The notes under the pieces: model-generated
Databases searched by the model: none
Told to the model about the DNA's origin: nothing
Seen by the model: only the letters and a program-made list of their open reading frames with translations
NCBI GenBank assembly: GCA_018715645.1
Contig: DVLE01000062.1
Span: forward strand, 1-42,129
Source of the DNA: Candidatus Merdisoma merdipullorum
GTDB lineage: Bacteria > Bacillota > Clostridia > Lachnospirales > Lachnospiraceae
DNA length: 42,129 nucleotides
Direction: 5' to 3'
Translations under genes and position numbers: made by a program
Part shown: positions 31,861 through 39,392 of the stretch, in pieces
Position numbering within the stretch: the stretch's first letter is position 1
Layout of the letters: every line of letters starts with the position of its first letter

Positions 31861-33909
31861 ATGAAAAGAAAGGTTCAACTGAAAGGCCAGCTAAAACGAT
31901 ATGTACAGTGGCCGCTGATTCTTAGTGTTCTGCTGCTGGCGATGAATCTTGTCATGTATTTTGTGTCTGTGAAGGCCGGCTGCATGATGAGCGGATTCCT
32001 TATTATCTATATCGTGGTTGTGCTTCTTTTGTATGTAAAGAACCGGCCGCAGATCTATGGAGAACTGGTATCCTTTGCGACGCAGTATGGGCAGGTTCAG
32101 CGCAAGCTTCTGAAGGAGCTGGCGATCCCGTATGCGCTTTTGGACGAGGACGGACGGGTGCTTTGGGGAAACACCGCTTTTTTTGAGGCCAGCGGGAAGG
32201 GAAAAAAGAACCTGCGCAAATCTGTGTCCTATTTTTTCCCGGAGTTTACGCTGGATATGCTGCCGGAGGATGATTTTGAGGACAGCAGGACCGTACGTTT
32301 TTCCTCCGGAGAGAAGGATTATCGGGCGGACCTGCGCCGGGTATACATGGATCATATTATGGACAGCAGCACCTTTGTGGAGGTGGAGGAAGACGAGGGA
32401 TTCCTGATTGCCGTATATCTGTTTGACGAGACGAAGATGAACAGATATATCCGTATGATTCGGGAGCAGAGACTGGTAGCGGGGCTTATCTATCTGGACA
32501 ATTATGAAGAGGCTCTGGAGACTGTGGAGGAAGTGCGCCGTTCCCTGCTGGTGGCTTTGGTAGACAGAAAAATTAATAAATATATCGGTGCCTTTGGCGG
32601 GATCGTAAAGAAGATGGAAAAGGATAAGTATTTCATTGCGATTCAGGAAAAGGATCTGCCGGTTATGCGGGAGAATAAGTTTGAACTTCTGCAGGATGTA
32701 AAGACGGTCAACATCGGAAATGAGATGGCTGTCACCTTAAGCATCGGCCTGGGTTACAGCGGAAAGACGTTTGCGGAAAATTATGATTATGCGCGGATTG
32801 CCATTGATCTGGCTCTGGCCAGAGGCGGCGATCAGGTGGTTATCAAGGAGGGGGAGAATATCTCCTACTTTGGGGGCAAGACTCAGCAGGTGGAGAAGGC
32901 CACCCGTGTCAAGGCCCGCGTCAAGGCTCACGCTCTGCGCGAGTTCATAGAGAGCCGTGACAAGGTTATGGTTATGGGACATAAGCAGTCCGATACGGAT
33001 TCCTTCGGAGCGGCGGTCGGTATTTACCGGGCGGCGAAGGTGCTTGGAAAACGGGCTTATATCGTTATCAACGAAGTAACCAGCTCCGTGCGCCCCATGA
33101 AAAGCTGCTTTGTGGACAATCCTGCTTACGAGACGGATATGTTTCTTACCAGCGAGCAGGCCCTGGAAAAGATTGATCAGAACACGGTTCTCGTCGTCGT
33201 GGACACGAACCGTCCCAGCTATACGGAGTGTCCGGAGCTTTTGACGCGGACGCCCACGATCGTCGTGCTGGATCATCACAGGCAGACCAACGAGCAGATC
33301 AGCAATGCGATTCTGTCCTATATCGAGCCGTATGCGTCCTCGGCCTGCGAGATGGTGGCGGAAATCCTGCAGTACTTTGATGAGGGTCTGAAGATCAAGG
33401 CTGTAGAGGCGGACTGCCTGTATGCGGGAATTGTGATTGATACGAATAATTTTGCGAGCAAGACGGGAGTGCGTACCTTTGAGGCGGCGGCCTTTCTGCG
33501 GCGCTGCGGCGCGGATGTAACCCGTGTGCGCAAGATGTTTCGCAACGATATGGCTGAGTATAAGGCAAGGGCAGAGGCAGTGCGCCACGCGCAGCTTTAT
33601 CATGGCTTTGCGATCTCCATCTGCCCCAATGAAAACATAGAGAGCCCTACGATCGTAGGCGCGCAGGCAGCCAACGAGCTGTTGAATATCAATGGAGTGA
33701 AGGCTTCGATTGTTCTGACGGAGTACCAGCATAAGATCTATATCAGCGCCCGTTCTATCGACGAGGTAAATGTGCAGGTGCTTATGGAGCGCATGGGCGG
33801 CGGAGGCCATATGAATATGGCTGGAGCGCAGATGACCTGCGGCATCGAGGAGGCCATTGAGATTATCAAGCACACTATCGACAAGCTGCATGAGGAAGGA
33901 GAATTTTAA
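31861..33909 (+). CDS. gdpP: Cyclic-di-AMP phosphodiesterase
   Basis: A membrane enzyme that breaks down c-di-AMP, a messenger for potassium, osmotic and wall balance. 682 residues from ATG 31861 (AGGAG 11 bases upstream). Two membrane helices (about 16-58), a PAS-like domain (about 85-190), a degenerate GGDEF domain (about 200-335; no intact GGDEF motif), then DHH (GHKQSDTDS 373-381, D471-H472-H473) and DHHA1 ([13 protein letters not shown] near 640). Its stop overlaps the rplI ATG by one base (TAATG), so it is coupled to the L9 gene, as in many Firmicutes. Confidence 0.96.
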   Translation: MKRKVQLKGQLKRYVQWPLILSVLLLAMNLVMYFVSVKAGCMMSGFLIIYIVVVLLLYVKNRPQIYGELVSFATQYGQVQRKLLKELAIPYALLDEDGRVLWGNTAFFEASGKGKKNLRKSVSYFFPEFTLDMLPEDDFEDSRTVRFSSGEKDYRADLRRVYMDHIMDSSTFVEVEEDEGFLIAVYLFDETKMNRYIRMIREQRLVAGLIYLDNYEEALETVEEVRRSLLVALVDRKINKYIGAFGGIVKKMEKDKYFIAIQEKDLPVMRENKFELLQDVKTVNIGNEMAVTLSIGLGYSGKTFAENYDYARIAIDLALARGGDQVVIKEGENISYFGGKTQQVEKATRVKARVKAHALREFIESRDKVMVMGHKQSDTDSFGAAVGIYRAAKVLGKRAYIVINEVTSSVRPMKSCFVDNPAYETDMFLTSEQALEKIDQNTVLVVVDTNRPSYTECPELLTRTPTIVVLDHHRQTNEQISNAILSYIEPYASSACEMVAEILQYFDEGLKIKAVEADCLYAGIVIDTNNFASKTGVRTFEAAAFLRRCGADVTRVRKMFRNDMAEYKARAEAVRHAQLYHGFAISICPNENIESPTIVGAQAANELLNINGVKASIVLTEYQHKIYISARSIDEVNVQVLMERMGGGGHMNMAGAQMTCGIEEAIEIIKHTIDKLHEEGEF

Positions 33910-34355
33910 TGAAGGTTATTTTGATAGAAGACGTAAAATCCCTGGGAAAGAAGGGTCAGATCGTAGATGTGAACGACGGTTATGCCCGCAACTATATTTT
34001 GGCGAAAAAGCTGGGCCTTGAGGCGACGCCGAAGAATCTGAATGATTTGAAACTGAAAAAGGCCAACGAGGAGAAAATCGCCAAGGAGAATTACGAGGAG
34101 GCAAAGGCTTTTGGAGAGCGCCTTTCCAAAATGGAGGTCAACGTAAGCATCAAGACTGGAGAGGGCGGCAAGATCTTTGGCTCGGTTTCCTCAAAGGAGA
34201 TAGCCCAGGCGGCTCAGGAGCAGCTTGGCATCGAGCTGGATAAGAAGAAGATGCAGCTTCCAAGTCCTATCAAGACGCTGGGGACCACGATGGTTCCGAT
34301 CAGGCTGCATCCAAAGGTAACTGCAGAGCTGAAAGTGAATGTAAGAGAAGCATAA
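33909..34355 (+). CDS. rplI: 50S ribosomal protein L9
   Basis: 148 residues beginning [21 protein letters not shown] and including [19 protein letters not shown]. It binds the base of the L1 stalk and helps keep the reading frame. The start overlaps the gdpP stop and dnaB follows after one base, so all three are translated from one mRNA. Length is normal. Confidence 0.98.
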   Translation: MKVILIEDVKSLGKKGQIVDVNDGYARNYILAKKLGLEATPKNLNDLKLKKANEEKIAKENYEEAKAFGERLSKMEVNVSIKTGEGGKIFGSVSSKEIAQAAQEQLGIELDKKKMQLPSPIKTLGTTMVPIRLHPKVTAELKVNVREA

Positions 34356-34356
34356 G

Positions 34357-35700
34357 ATGGAAGAAGCAATCATCAAACGGGTGATGCCCCACAGCCTGGA
34401 AGCGGAACAGTCTGTCATCGGTTCTATGATTATGGACCGGGAAGCAGTTCTTGTGGCCTCCGAAATCCTGACGGGAGAGGACTTTTACCAGCGGCAGTAT
34501 GGAATTGTCTTTGAGGCTATGGTGGAGCTGTTCAATAAGGACGAGCCTGTGGATCTGGTAACGCTGCAGAATCAGCTCCGTGCCAAGGATGTGCCGGAGG
34601 AAGTCAGCAGCATGGAGTTTGTCCGCGACATTCTGAACCAGGTTCCCACCTCGGCCAACGTAAAATATTATGCGAATATTGTGGCGGAAAAGGCGACTTT
34701 GCGCAGGCTGATTCGTCTGAACGACGAGATTAATAATCTTTGCTATGCGGGTACGGAGCCTATGGAGGAGATTCTGGAGCAGACGGAGAAGAAAGTATTC
34801 GATCTGGTCCAGAGACGAAATGCAGGAGACTTTGTTCCCATCCGCCAGGTTGTGCTGAACGCTATTCAGAAGATTGAGATCGCCTCCCGCACAAAAGGAA
34901 ATGTGACGGGAATCGCTACGGGCTTTAAGGATCTGGATTACCAGACTTCCGGCTTCCAGCCCTCGGATCTGATTCTGATCGCGGCCCGTCCTTCTATGGG
35001 AAAGACGGCCTTTGTACTGAATATCGCGCAGTATATGGCCTTTCGCAGCAATGTGACCGTCGCGATCTTCAGCCTGGAGATGTCGAAGGAGCAGCTTGTC
35101 AACCGTCTGCTCTCTATGGAGTCGGGCGTAGACGCCCAGAAGCTGCGGAACGGCAATCTCACGGACTCTGACTGGGAGCGTCTTGTGGAAGGCGCCGAAG
35201 GGGTGGCGTCCTCCAATCTGATCATCGACGATACGCCCGGTATCTCCCTTGCGGAGCTTCGTTCCAAATGCCGGAAATATAAGCTGGAAAACAAGCTGGG
35301 AATCGTCATGATTGACTACCTGCAACTCATGTCGGGCGGCGGACGCGGATCGGAATCGAGACAGCAGGAGATTTCGGATATTTCCCGCGGACTTAAAAGT
35401 CTGGCCAGGGAACTGAATGTGCCTGTGGTGGCTCTGTCCCAGCTCAGCCGCGCGGTAGAACAGCGCCCGGAGCATAGGCCGATGCTGTCGGACCTGCGTG
35501 AGTCGGGAGCCATCGAGCAGGACGCCGACATGGTAATGTTCCTGTACAGAGAGTCTTATTACAACAAAGATACAGAGCTTAAGAATCTGGCGGAAGTGAT
35601 TGTGGCGAAGCAGAGAAACGGCCCTATCGGCACCATCAATCTGCTCTGGATGCCGGAGTACACCACCTTTAAGAACTTCAAGCCGGGACCGCCTGTATAA
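34357..35700 (+). CDS. dnaB: Replicative DNA helicase
   Basis: 447 residues, a hexameric helicase that unwinds the replication fork. The N-terminal domain starts at MPHSLEAEQSVIGSMI; the RecA-like domain has ARPSMGKTAFVLNIA (Walker A), IVMIDYLQLMSG (Walker B) and LSQLSRAVEQR with DLRESGAIEQDADMV. The gene begins one base after the rplI stop. No intein or insertion is visible. Confidence 0.98.
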   Translation: MEEAIIKRVMPHSLEAEQSVIGSMIMDREAVLVASEILTGEDFYQRQYGIVFEAMVELFNKDEPVDLVTLQNQLRAKDVPEEVSSMEFVRDILNQVPTSANVKYYANIVAEKATLRRLIRLNDEINNLCYAGTEPMEEILEQTEKKVFDLVQRRNAGDFVPIRQVVLNAIQKIEIASRTKGNVTGIATGFKDLDYQTSGFQPSDLILIAARPSMGKTAFVLNIAQYMAFRSNVTVAIFSLEMSKEQLVNRLLSMESGVDAQKLRNGNLTDSDWERLVEGAEGVASSNLIIDDTPGISLAELRSKCRKYKLENKLGIVMIDYLQLMSGGGRGSESRQQEISDISRGLKSLARELNVPVVALSQLSRAVEQRPEHRPMLSDLRESGAIEQDADMVMFLYRESYYNKDTELKNLAEVIVAKQRNGPIGTINLLWMPEYTTFKNFKPGPPV

Positions 35701-35726
35701 AAAAAGATACAGCAGAGCGAGATATA

Positions 35727-35764
35727 AAAAAGAGAGACAAGACATAAGTCCTGCCTCTCTTTTT
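35727..35764. terminator. Terminator between dnaB and the truncated regulator
   Basis: 17-base arms (35727-35743 and 35748-35764) around ATAA, with A- and T-runs on both sides. On the minus strand all pairs form (two as G-U); on the plus strand the same positions are two A-C mismatches. It is therefore built mainly for the leftward gene whose remnant lies to the right, though it may also end dnaB mRNA. Confidence 0.8.
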
Positions 35765-35792
35765 GTTGTGCGGAAAATATTCTGCCTTTCCC

Positions 35793-35918
35793 TTATGAAA
35801 TCTTGTTTCCGAAGCTGTCCGGCGTATAGATGGGAATCTGATGTTCCGCATAATAATCAATATATTTCTGCGGAGGCAAAGTATCCGTGATCACGGCGTC
35901 CGCCTCCAAAAGTCCTCC
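35793..35918 (-). pseudogene. C-terminal remnant of a DeoR-like regulator
   Basis: On the minus strand an open frame ends at the TAA at 35793-35795 and reads GGLLEADAVITDTLPPQKY then IDYYAEHQIPIYTP, the kind of end seen in DeoR-type sugar regulators. Only about 40 residues remain; homology stops near 35918, where a kinase fragment begins on the other strand. No start codon or promoter is left. The family call is tentative. Confidence 0.5.
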
Positions 35919-36375
35919 GACCTTTAACGGACTGGGAGCGCCCTACTGGAAAAGCGATGTGCGCGGACTGATCTGCGGCCTTCTGGGGACGACGAAGGCG
36001 GAACACATCGTGCGGGCAGGGCTGGAAGCCATAGCTTATCAGATGAGGGACATCATCATGCCGATGCTTGAGGACGCTCAGATTCGCCTGGAAGAACTCC
36101 GCGTGGATGGAGGACCGGCGAATAATAAGTTCCTGATGCAGTTTACGTCTGATATTCTGGGAACCCGTCTGGTCAGGAATGACGTGGAGGAGCTTTCCGC
36201 TCTGGGAGCGGCCTACGCCGGAGGATTGGCCGTTGGTTTCTGGAAAAGCAGAGAAGAGATTGCAAAGCTTGGGAGAACGGGAGAGGTATATGAGCGCAGG
36301 ATGGATCCGGAACAGGCGGAGCGGCTGTATGAGGGCTGGAGAGGCTATGTGAGGATGCTTGTGAACGGAGGCTGA
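35917..36375 (+). pseudogene. C-terminal remnant of an FGGY-family sugar kinase
   Basis: From 35917 the plus strand reads PTFNGLGAPYWKSDVRGLI and continues through RVDGGPANNKFLMQFTSDIL to a TGA at 36375, about 150 residues. These are the last third of glycerol/xylulose-kinase-like FGGY proteins (normally about 500). The N-terminal domain, promoter and ribosome-binding site are missing, and a GTG at 35887 allows only a short chance extension into the neighbouring remnant. It is therefore a broken gene. The ordinary C-terminal sequence shows no internal stop, so the damage is recent. Confidence 0.88.
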
Positions 36376-36398
36376 AGGTAAAAAATTTTTGAAACCTC

Positions 36399-36426
36399 TT
36401 GTAAATAATTGTAAAGCTGGTATAAT
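36399..36426 (+). promoter_or_regulatory. Promoter of the MerR-like gene
   Basis: TTGTAA (36399-36404), 16 bases, TATAAT (36421-36426), with TGG before the -10. Confidence 0.75.
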
Positions 36427-36467
36427 AACGGTATGGAAAAAATATACATAATTTGGAGGGGATATGT

Positions 36468-37064
36468 ATGAGCGAAATCCGGTATATGATTTCCGATGCC
36501 TCAAAACTGGTGGATGTGGAAGCTCATGTACTCCGTTACTGGGAGGAGGAGCTGGAGCTCCCGATCGGACGCAATGAGATGGGCCACCGTTATTATACAG
36601 AAGAAAATATCCGGCTGTTCCGGCACATCAAAGAACTGAAGGACAGGGGAGTGCAGCTAAAAGCGATCAAGATGCTTCTTCCGGATCTGGAAAAGGGTGA
36701 GACGGAGATCACGCATCTGATAGCCAGAGTGGACAAGCTTCCGGTAGCTGCGGACACGCAGACCAATGCCCGCGAGGAGAAGATGCAGCAGTTTCAGTGC
36801 ATTATGAGCCGCCTGATTTCCGAGGCTCTGGAAGATCATACGGAGAAAATGGGCCTGGATATTGGAACTCAGGTCAGCGATCAGGTGATCAAGGAGATGG
36901 ACTATCTGCTGCGGATGAAGGAGGAGAGGGAGGACGAAAGGTTCCGCCGTCTGGATGAGGCTATACGCAGCTCCCAGAAGGCCCGCAAGGAACGGGCGGT
37001 ATTCGGGGGAGAGGAGAAAAAGAAAAGAGGTTTTTTCAGACAGAAAAAAGGACAGGCCGTATAG
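36468..37064 (+). CDS. MerR-family DNA-binding protein with coiled-coil tail
   Basis: 198 residues from ATG 36468 (GGAGGGG six bases upstream). The winged helix (about 5-75) has VEAHVLRYWEEEL and GHRYYTEENIRLFRHIKELKD. The rest is a helical Glu/Arg/Lys region ending in a basic tail (KKKRGFFRQKKG). It lacks the Cys or effector domains of metal sensors. Domain order resembles the chromosome-anchoring RacA type as much as a classical regulator. The stop codon lies in the loop of the following terminator. Confidence 0.85.
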   Translation: MSEIRYMISDASKLVDVEAHVLRYWEEELELPIGRNEMGHRYYTEENIRLFRHIKELKDRGVQLKAIKMLLPDLEKGETEITHLIARVDKLPVAADTQTNAREEKMQQFQCIMSRLISEALEDHTEKMGLDIGTQVSDQVIKEMDYLLRMKEEREDERFRRLDEAIRSSQKARKERAVFGGEEKKKRGFFRQKKGQAV

Positions 37065-37075
37065 CCTGTCCTTTT
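37046..37075. terminator. Bidirectional terminator, MerR-like gene and ferredoxin
   Basis: A perfect 12-bp stem, AAAAGGACAGGC (37046-37057) with 37064-37075. The MerR stop sits in the six-base loop. Confidence 0.88.
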
Positions 37076-37089
37076 GGTTTGTGCGTCGA

Positions 37090-37260
37090 TTACTCTGCGC
37101 TGATAGCGCCGTGCGGACATTCAGCCTCGCAGCTTCCGCATTCAGCACATGCGTCTGCGTCGATAACGTACTTGCCGTCTCCCTGGCTGATCGCATCTAC
37201 CGGACATACCTCTGCACATGCGCCGCAGTTCTGGCACTCATCACTGATTACATAAGCCAT
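37090..37260 (-). CDS. 2[4Fe-4S] ferredoxin
   Basis: 56 residues from ATG 37260. Two clusters are evident: CQNCGACAEVCP (9-20) and CAECGSCEAECP (38-49), each CX2CX2CX3C followed by Pro. It begins MAYVISDEC, the standard clostridial ferredoxin opening. It carries low-potential electrons for pyruvate oxidation, hydrogenase or similar enzymes. AAAGGAGG lies upstream, and the promoter is at 37360-37388, leaving a leader of about 90 bases. Confidence 0.97.
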   Translation of the reverse strand: MAYVISDECQNCGACAEVCPVDAISQGDGKYVIDADACAECGSCEAECPHGAISAE

Positions 37261-37359
37261 AATGAAATCCTCCTTTTTATTCTACCTGTCGGCAAAAGAA
37301 AGGAAGTCTTCTTACCGGGCAGGTAATTTTTACATATTAGATACTCAGTTTACAGGTGT

Positions 37360-37388
37360 ATTTTATAATAAATATCAGAATTATACAA
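37360..37388 (-). promoter_or_regulatory. Promoter of the ferredoxin gene
   Basis: Minus strand: TTGTAT (37383-37388), 17 bases, TAAAAT (37360-37365). The leader contains an imperfect stem (TACCTG at 37283-37288 with CAGGTA at 37319-37324). Confidence 0.7.
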
Positions 37389-37449
37389 GTGAAAAATATG
37401 TAAACAGACGATTGTACGCAAAGATATACAAAATTTATAAATTAATTCC

Positions 37450-37478
37450 TTGCAAAATACTCGGAATTAGATTATAAT
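37450..37478 (+). promoter_or_regulatory. Promoter of the DUF1858 gene
   Basis: TTGCAA (37450-37455), 17 bases, TATAAT (37473-37478). It is divergent from the ferredoxin promoter, about 60 bases away; the region 37389-37449 between them is AT-rich. Confidence 0.85.
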
Positions 37479-37571
37479 AAAATCTGTCGATATGCAGATA
37501 ATAGAAAAGGCAGTTTTATACAAAGGCGAGTAAGCTCTTGTCAATTAAGGGCAGATAAAGGAGGAATTTCA

Positions 37572-37775
37572 ATGGCACAGGTAACGAAGGATATGCTGAT
37601 TGCGGATGTGCTGCAGACGAATGAAAACATGGCGAACATTTTAATGCGGGAGGGAATGCATTGCATCGGATGTCCGGCTCATCAGTTTGAGAGCCTTGGA
37701 GAAGCCGCTATGGTACACGGAATTGATCCGGATACGCTGGTGGCAAGACTGAACGCATTTTTGGCGGCAGTATAA
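37572..37775 (+). CDS. DUF1858 protein
   Basis: 67 residues. The DUF1858 pattern is VTKDMLIADVLQTNENMANILMREGM (abridged: ADVLQTNE, ILMREGMHCIGC), with the conserved Cys pair CIGC. The family is found in anaerobes alone or fused to redox and hybrid-cluster proteins, but its function is not established. AAAGGAGG precedes the ATG. It sits opposite the ferredoxin, which may hint at a redox role. Confidence 0.92.
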   Translation: MAQVTKDMLIADVLQTNENMANILMREGMHCIGCPAHQFESLGEAAMVHGIDPDTLVARLNAFLAAV

Positions 37776-37804
37776 AGCAAAAAACAAAACAGTATGTATC
37801 AAAA

Positions 37805-37837
37805 AAGGGCCTGCCGTGCGAAAGCCGGCAGGCCCTT
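37805..37837 (-). terminator. Terminator of mecA
   Basis: 12-base arms AAGGGCCTGCCG (37805-37816) and 37826-37837. On the minus strand it is followed by six T residues (37806-37801). It may also end the DUF1858 transcript weakly. Confidence 0.85.
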
Positions 37838-37867
37838 CCTGCTGTTACGCGCTGTATTTCAAGCTGC

Positions 37868-38608
37868 TTACAGGAGCGCAAGCTTCTGCAGAGCCTCCTT
37901 ACGGATCATAACTTCTTCATGCTCATCCAGGTATGCTTCCCCGGCGGAAGAGTATTTCCCGCTTGTTCCGTACTCCGAAAGAATGTTGGAAATCTTGTTG
38001 AATTCTTCCGGGGTGTGACTGCTTTTCCGTATAACCAGGCAGTAGCTTCCGTCCTTGGCCAGGCGGTAGAGGGAATTGTATCCCCTGTAATAACCCTGCA
38101 GAACATGGGCCGCCAAGATGACCGTATCCAGATCCGGGAAATGATACAGACGGGTAAGGTCAAGCTCCGAAGCCAGAGCGACGGCTTTTTCATCCTGTTC
38201 TTCCTTTCCGGTATCCTTCAGATGACGGTCGAGCAGCTTGCGGAATATATCCAGTACATTGTCGGCGCCTTCCGGTAGGATGCCGTTCAGATCACTGGCT
38301 TCGTCATTGACGGCCTCGCCGCCAGGCGCGAATTTGGAGAACCGGGTGTCGAGTTCTTCCGGATCCTCCACCTTGGTGATGATCAGGACAATGCATTCAT
38401 TGGGAAGCGGAATCGCTTCAATCATCAGCGGGATGTTATCAGCTTCAAAACCGAACTCGACGGCCGCCTGCTGCATCATATCCCGAAACAGCTCTTTTGC
38501 CTTTTCCGTACCATAGGCCAGCTCGCTCAGCTTAATCTGGCGGTTGGCCAGGTCGTCCCTGGTCAGGGTACAGCGTATCTGGTTGTCATTCAGTTTTTCT
38601 ATTCTCAT
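37868..38608 (-). CDS. mecA: Adaptor protein MecA
   Basis: It brings substrates to the ClpC protease. 246 residues from ATG 38608; the frame allows a TTG at 38623, but MRIEKLNDNQIRCTLTRDDL is the usual family start. The N-terminal substrate-binding part is about 1-95, an acidic linker follows, and the C-terminal ClpC-binding domain includes YHFPDLDTVILAAHVL and GSYCLVIRK. Length is in the normal range (about 220-250). Confidence 0.92.
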   Translation of the reverse strand: MRIEKLNDNQIRCTLTRDDLANRQIKLSELAYGTEKAKELFRDMMQQAAVEFGFEADNIPLMIEAIPLPNECIVLIITKVEDPEELDTRFSKFAPGGEAVNDEASDLNGILPEGADNVLDIFRKLLDRHLKDTGKEEQDEKAVALASELDLTRLYHFPDLDTVILAAHVLQGYYRGYNSLYRLAKDGSYCLVIRKSSHTPEEFNKISNILSEYGTSGKYSSAGEAYLDEHEEVMIRKEALQKLALL

Positions 38609-38658
38609 AATCCTCACATCCAAATCTGCGTAAACTGCTAATTAACTAGTTCTTTTCT

Positions 38659-38687
38659 ATTATATACATTTTTGAAAGTATATACAA
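38659..38687 (-). promoter_or_regulatory. Promoter of mecA
   Basis: Minus strand: TTGTAT (38682-38687), 17 bases, TATAAT (38659-38664). Confidence 0.8.
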
Positions 38688-39088
38688 TATTTAATCAGAA
38701 GTCAATACGTTAAAAATACCATTTATTTATGAAGTTTTTCTAAACAAAAAATGAAAATTTTGGAATTTAAGTATTTTTATTCCTCATAAGGAATATGATA
38801 ATAAAGAAGAAGCCGTCCGTAAGAAAGGAGGCGGGATTTAGAGCTTGCTTCAGCCTTCGCTGGAGCTTCAGAGTCTGTATAAGCCAGGCTGTTTCTGATT
38901 TCTTTTACCAAATCGGTAAGTATTTCCATAGTTTCACGATGGTCAGACAAAAGTGTTTCAACAAGAGTAAGGCGGCTTTTTCGGATAATATATCACGGCT
39001 CCTTTTGGAGAAAGCGGACAGGCTGCGTCTTAGGCAAAAGCCGGACAGGGCCCCTCCGAACCGGACAGGAAACCGGACGCGGCCAGTG
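38688..39088. other. Non-coding stretch upstream of duplicated palindromes
   Basis: AT-rich up to 38800. A palindrome TATTCC-N6-GGAATA (38778-38795) directly precedes a GATAAT-type -10 (38797-38802), and AAAGGAGG follows at about 38825, but no convincing ORF begins there. Small stems lie at 38846-38865 (GCTTCAGC with GCTGGAGC) and around 38909-38924 (TTACC with GGTAA). It may be a small RNA or degraded gene; nothing firmer can be said. Confidence 0.4.
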
Positions 39089-39131
39089 TTCGCTTAAAGG
39101 GCGTCCCCCGGCGGGGTTTTCGCATGGCTGA
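39089..39131. repeat. Palindromic element, short copy
   Basis: TTCGCTTAAAGGGCGTCC (39089-39106), three bases, then GGCGGGG-TTTTCGCATGGCTGA (39110-39131). Both parts recur at 39211-39310. The end CATGGCTGA pairs with TCAGCCATG at 39146-39154. Confidence 0.75.
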
Positions 39132-39210
39132 AAAATGTTCCCCAGTCAGCCATGAAGCTCAAAGCCGCTGCATAGAGGATTTGGCAGGCTTATTGCGAAA
39201 AAAGCGGCTT

Positions 39211-39310
39211 TTCGCTTAAAGGGCGTCCGCCCTATGAAAGCCCCGCCTGTAAATCTCCTCAGTGAGCAAGCTCCTTCGGAGATTTCCCGGCGGGGCTTTC
39301 GCATGGCTGA
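39211..39310. repeat. Palindromic element, full copy with long hairpin
   Basis: The same left part (39211-39228) and right part (39289-39310, one change) as the short copy, here separated by 60 bases. GAAAGCCCCGCC (39236-39247) pairs with 39289-39300, and AAATCTCC (39251-39258) with 39278-39285, so the element folds into one long stem. It ends about 50 bases before the GH18 promoter -10. Confidence 0.75.
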
Positions 39311-39392
39311 CTGGAGAATAAAAATGTCGAAAAACAGGGGTGACGTACCGCGGAAATTCTGTTATTATAATGGAAATAGGAGGATTTCTGCA

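Noticed and set aside
34300-35745. 481-codon ORF antisense to dnaB
   Set aside because: It is a shadow of dnaB with His/Arg/Leu-rich composition and no ribosome-binding site.
38795-39097. 100-codon ORF (ATA-rich start, Arg/Lys/Cys-rich)
   Set aside because: It has no ribosome-binding site before its ATG, lies across small hairpins and repeat DNA, and has implausible composition.
39234-39392. N-terminal extension of the GH18 protein
   Set aside because: It would translate the palindromic repeat; the ATG at 39393 has AGGAGG and is followed by a normal signal anchor.
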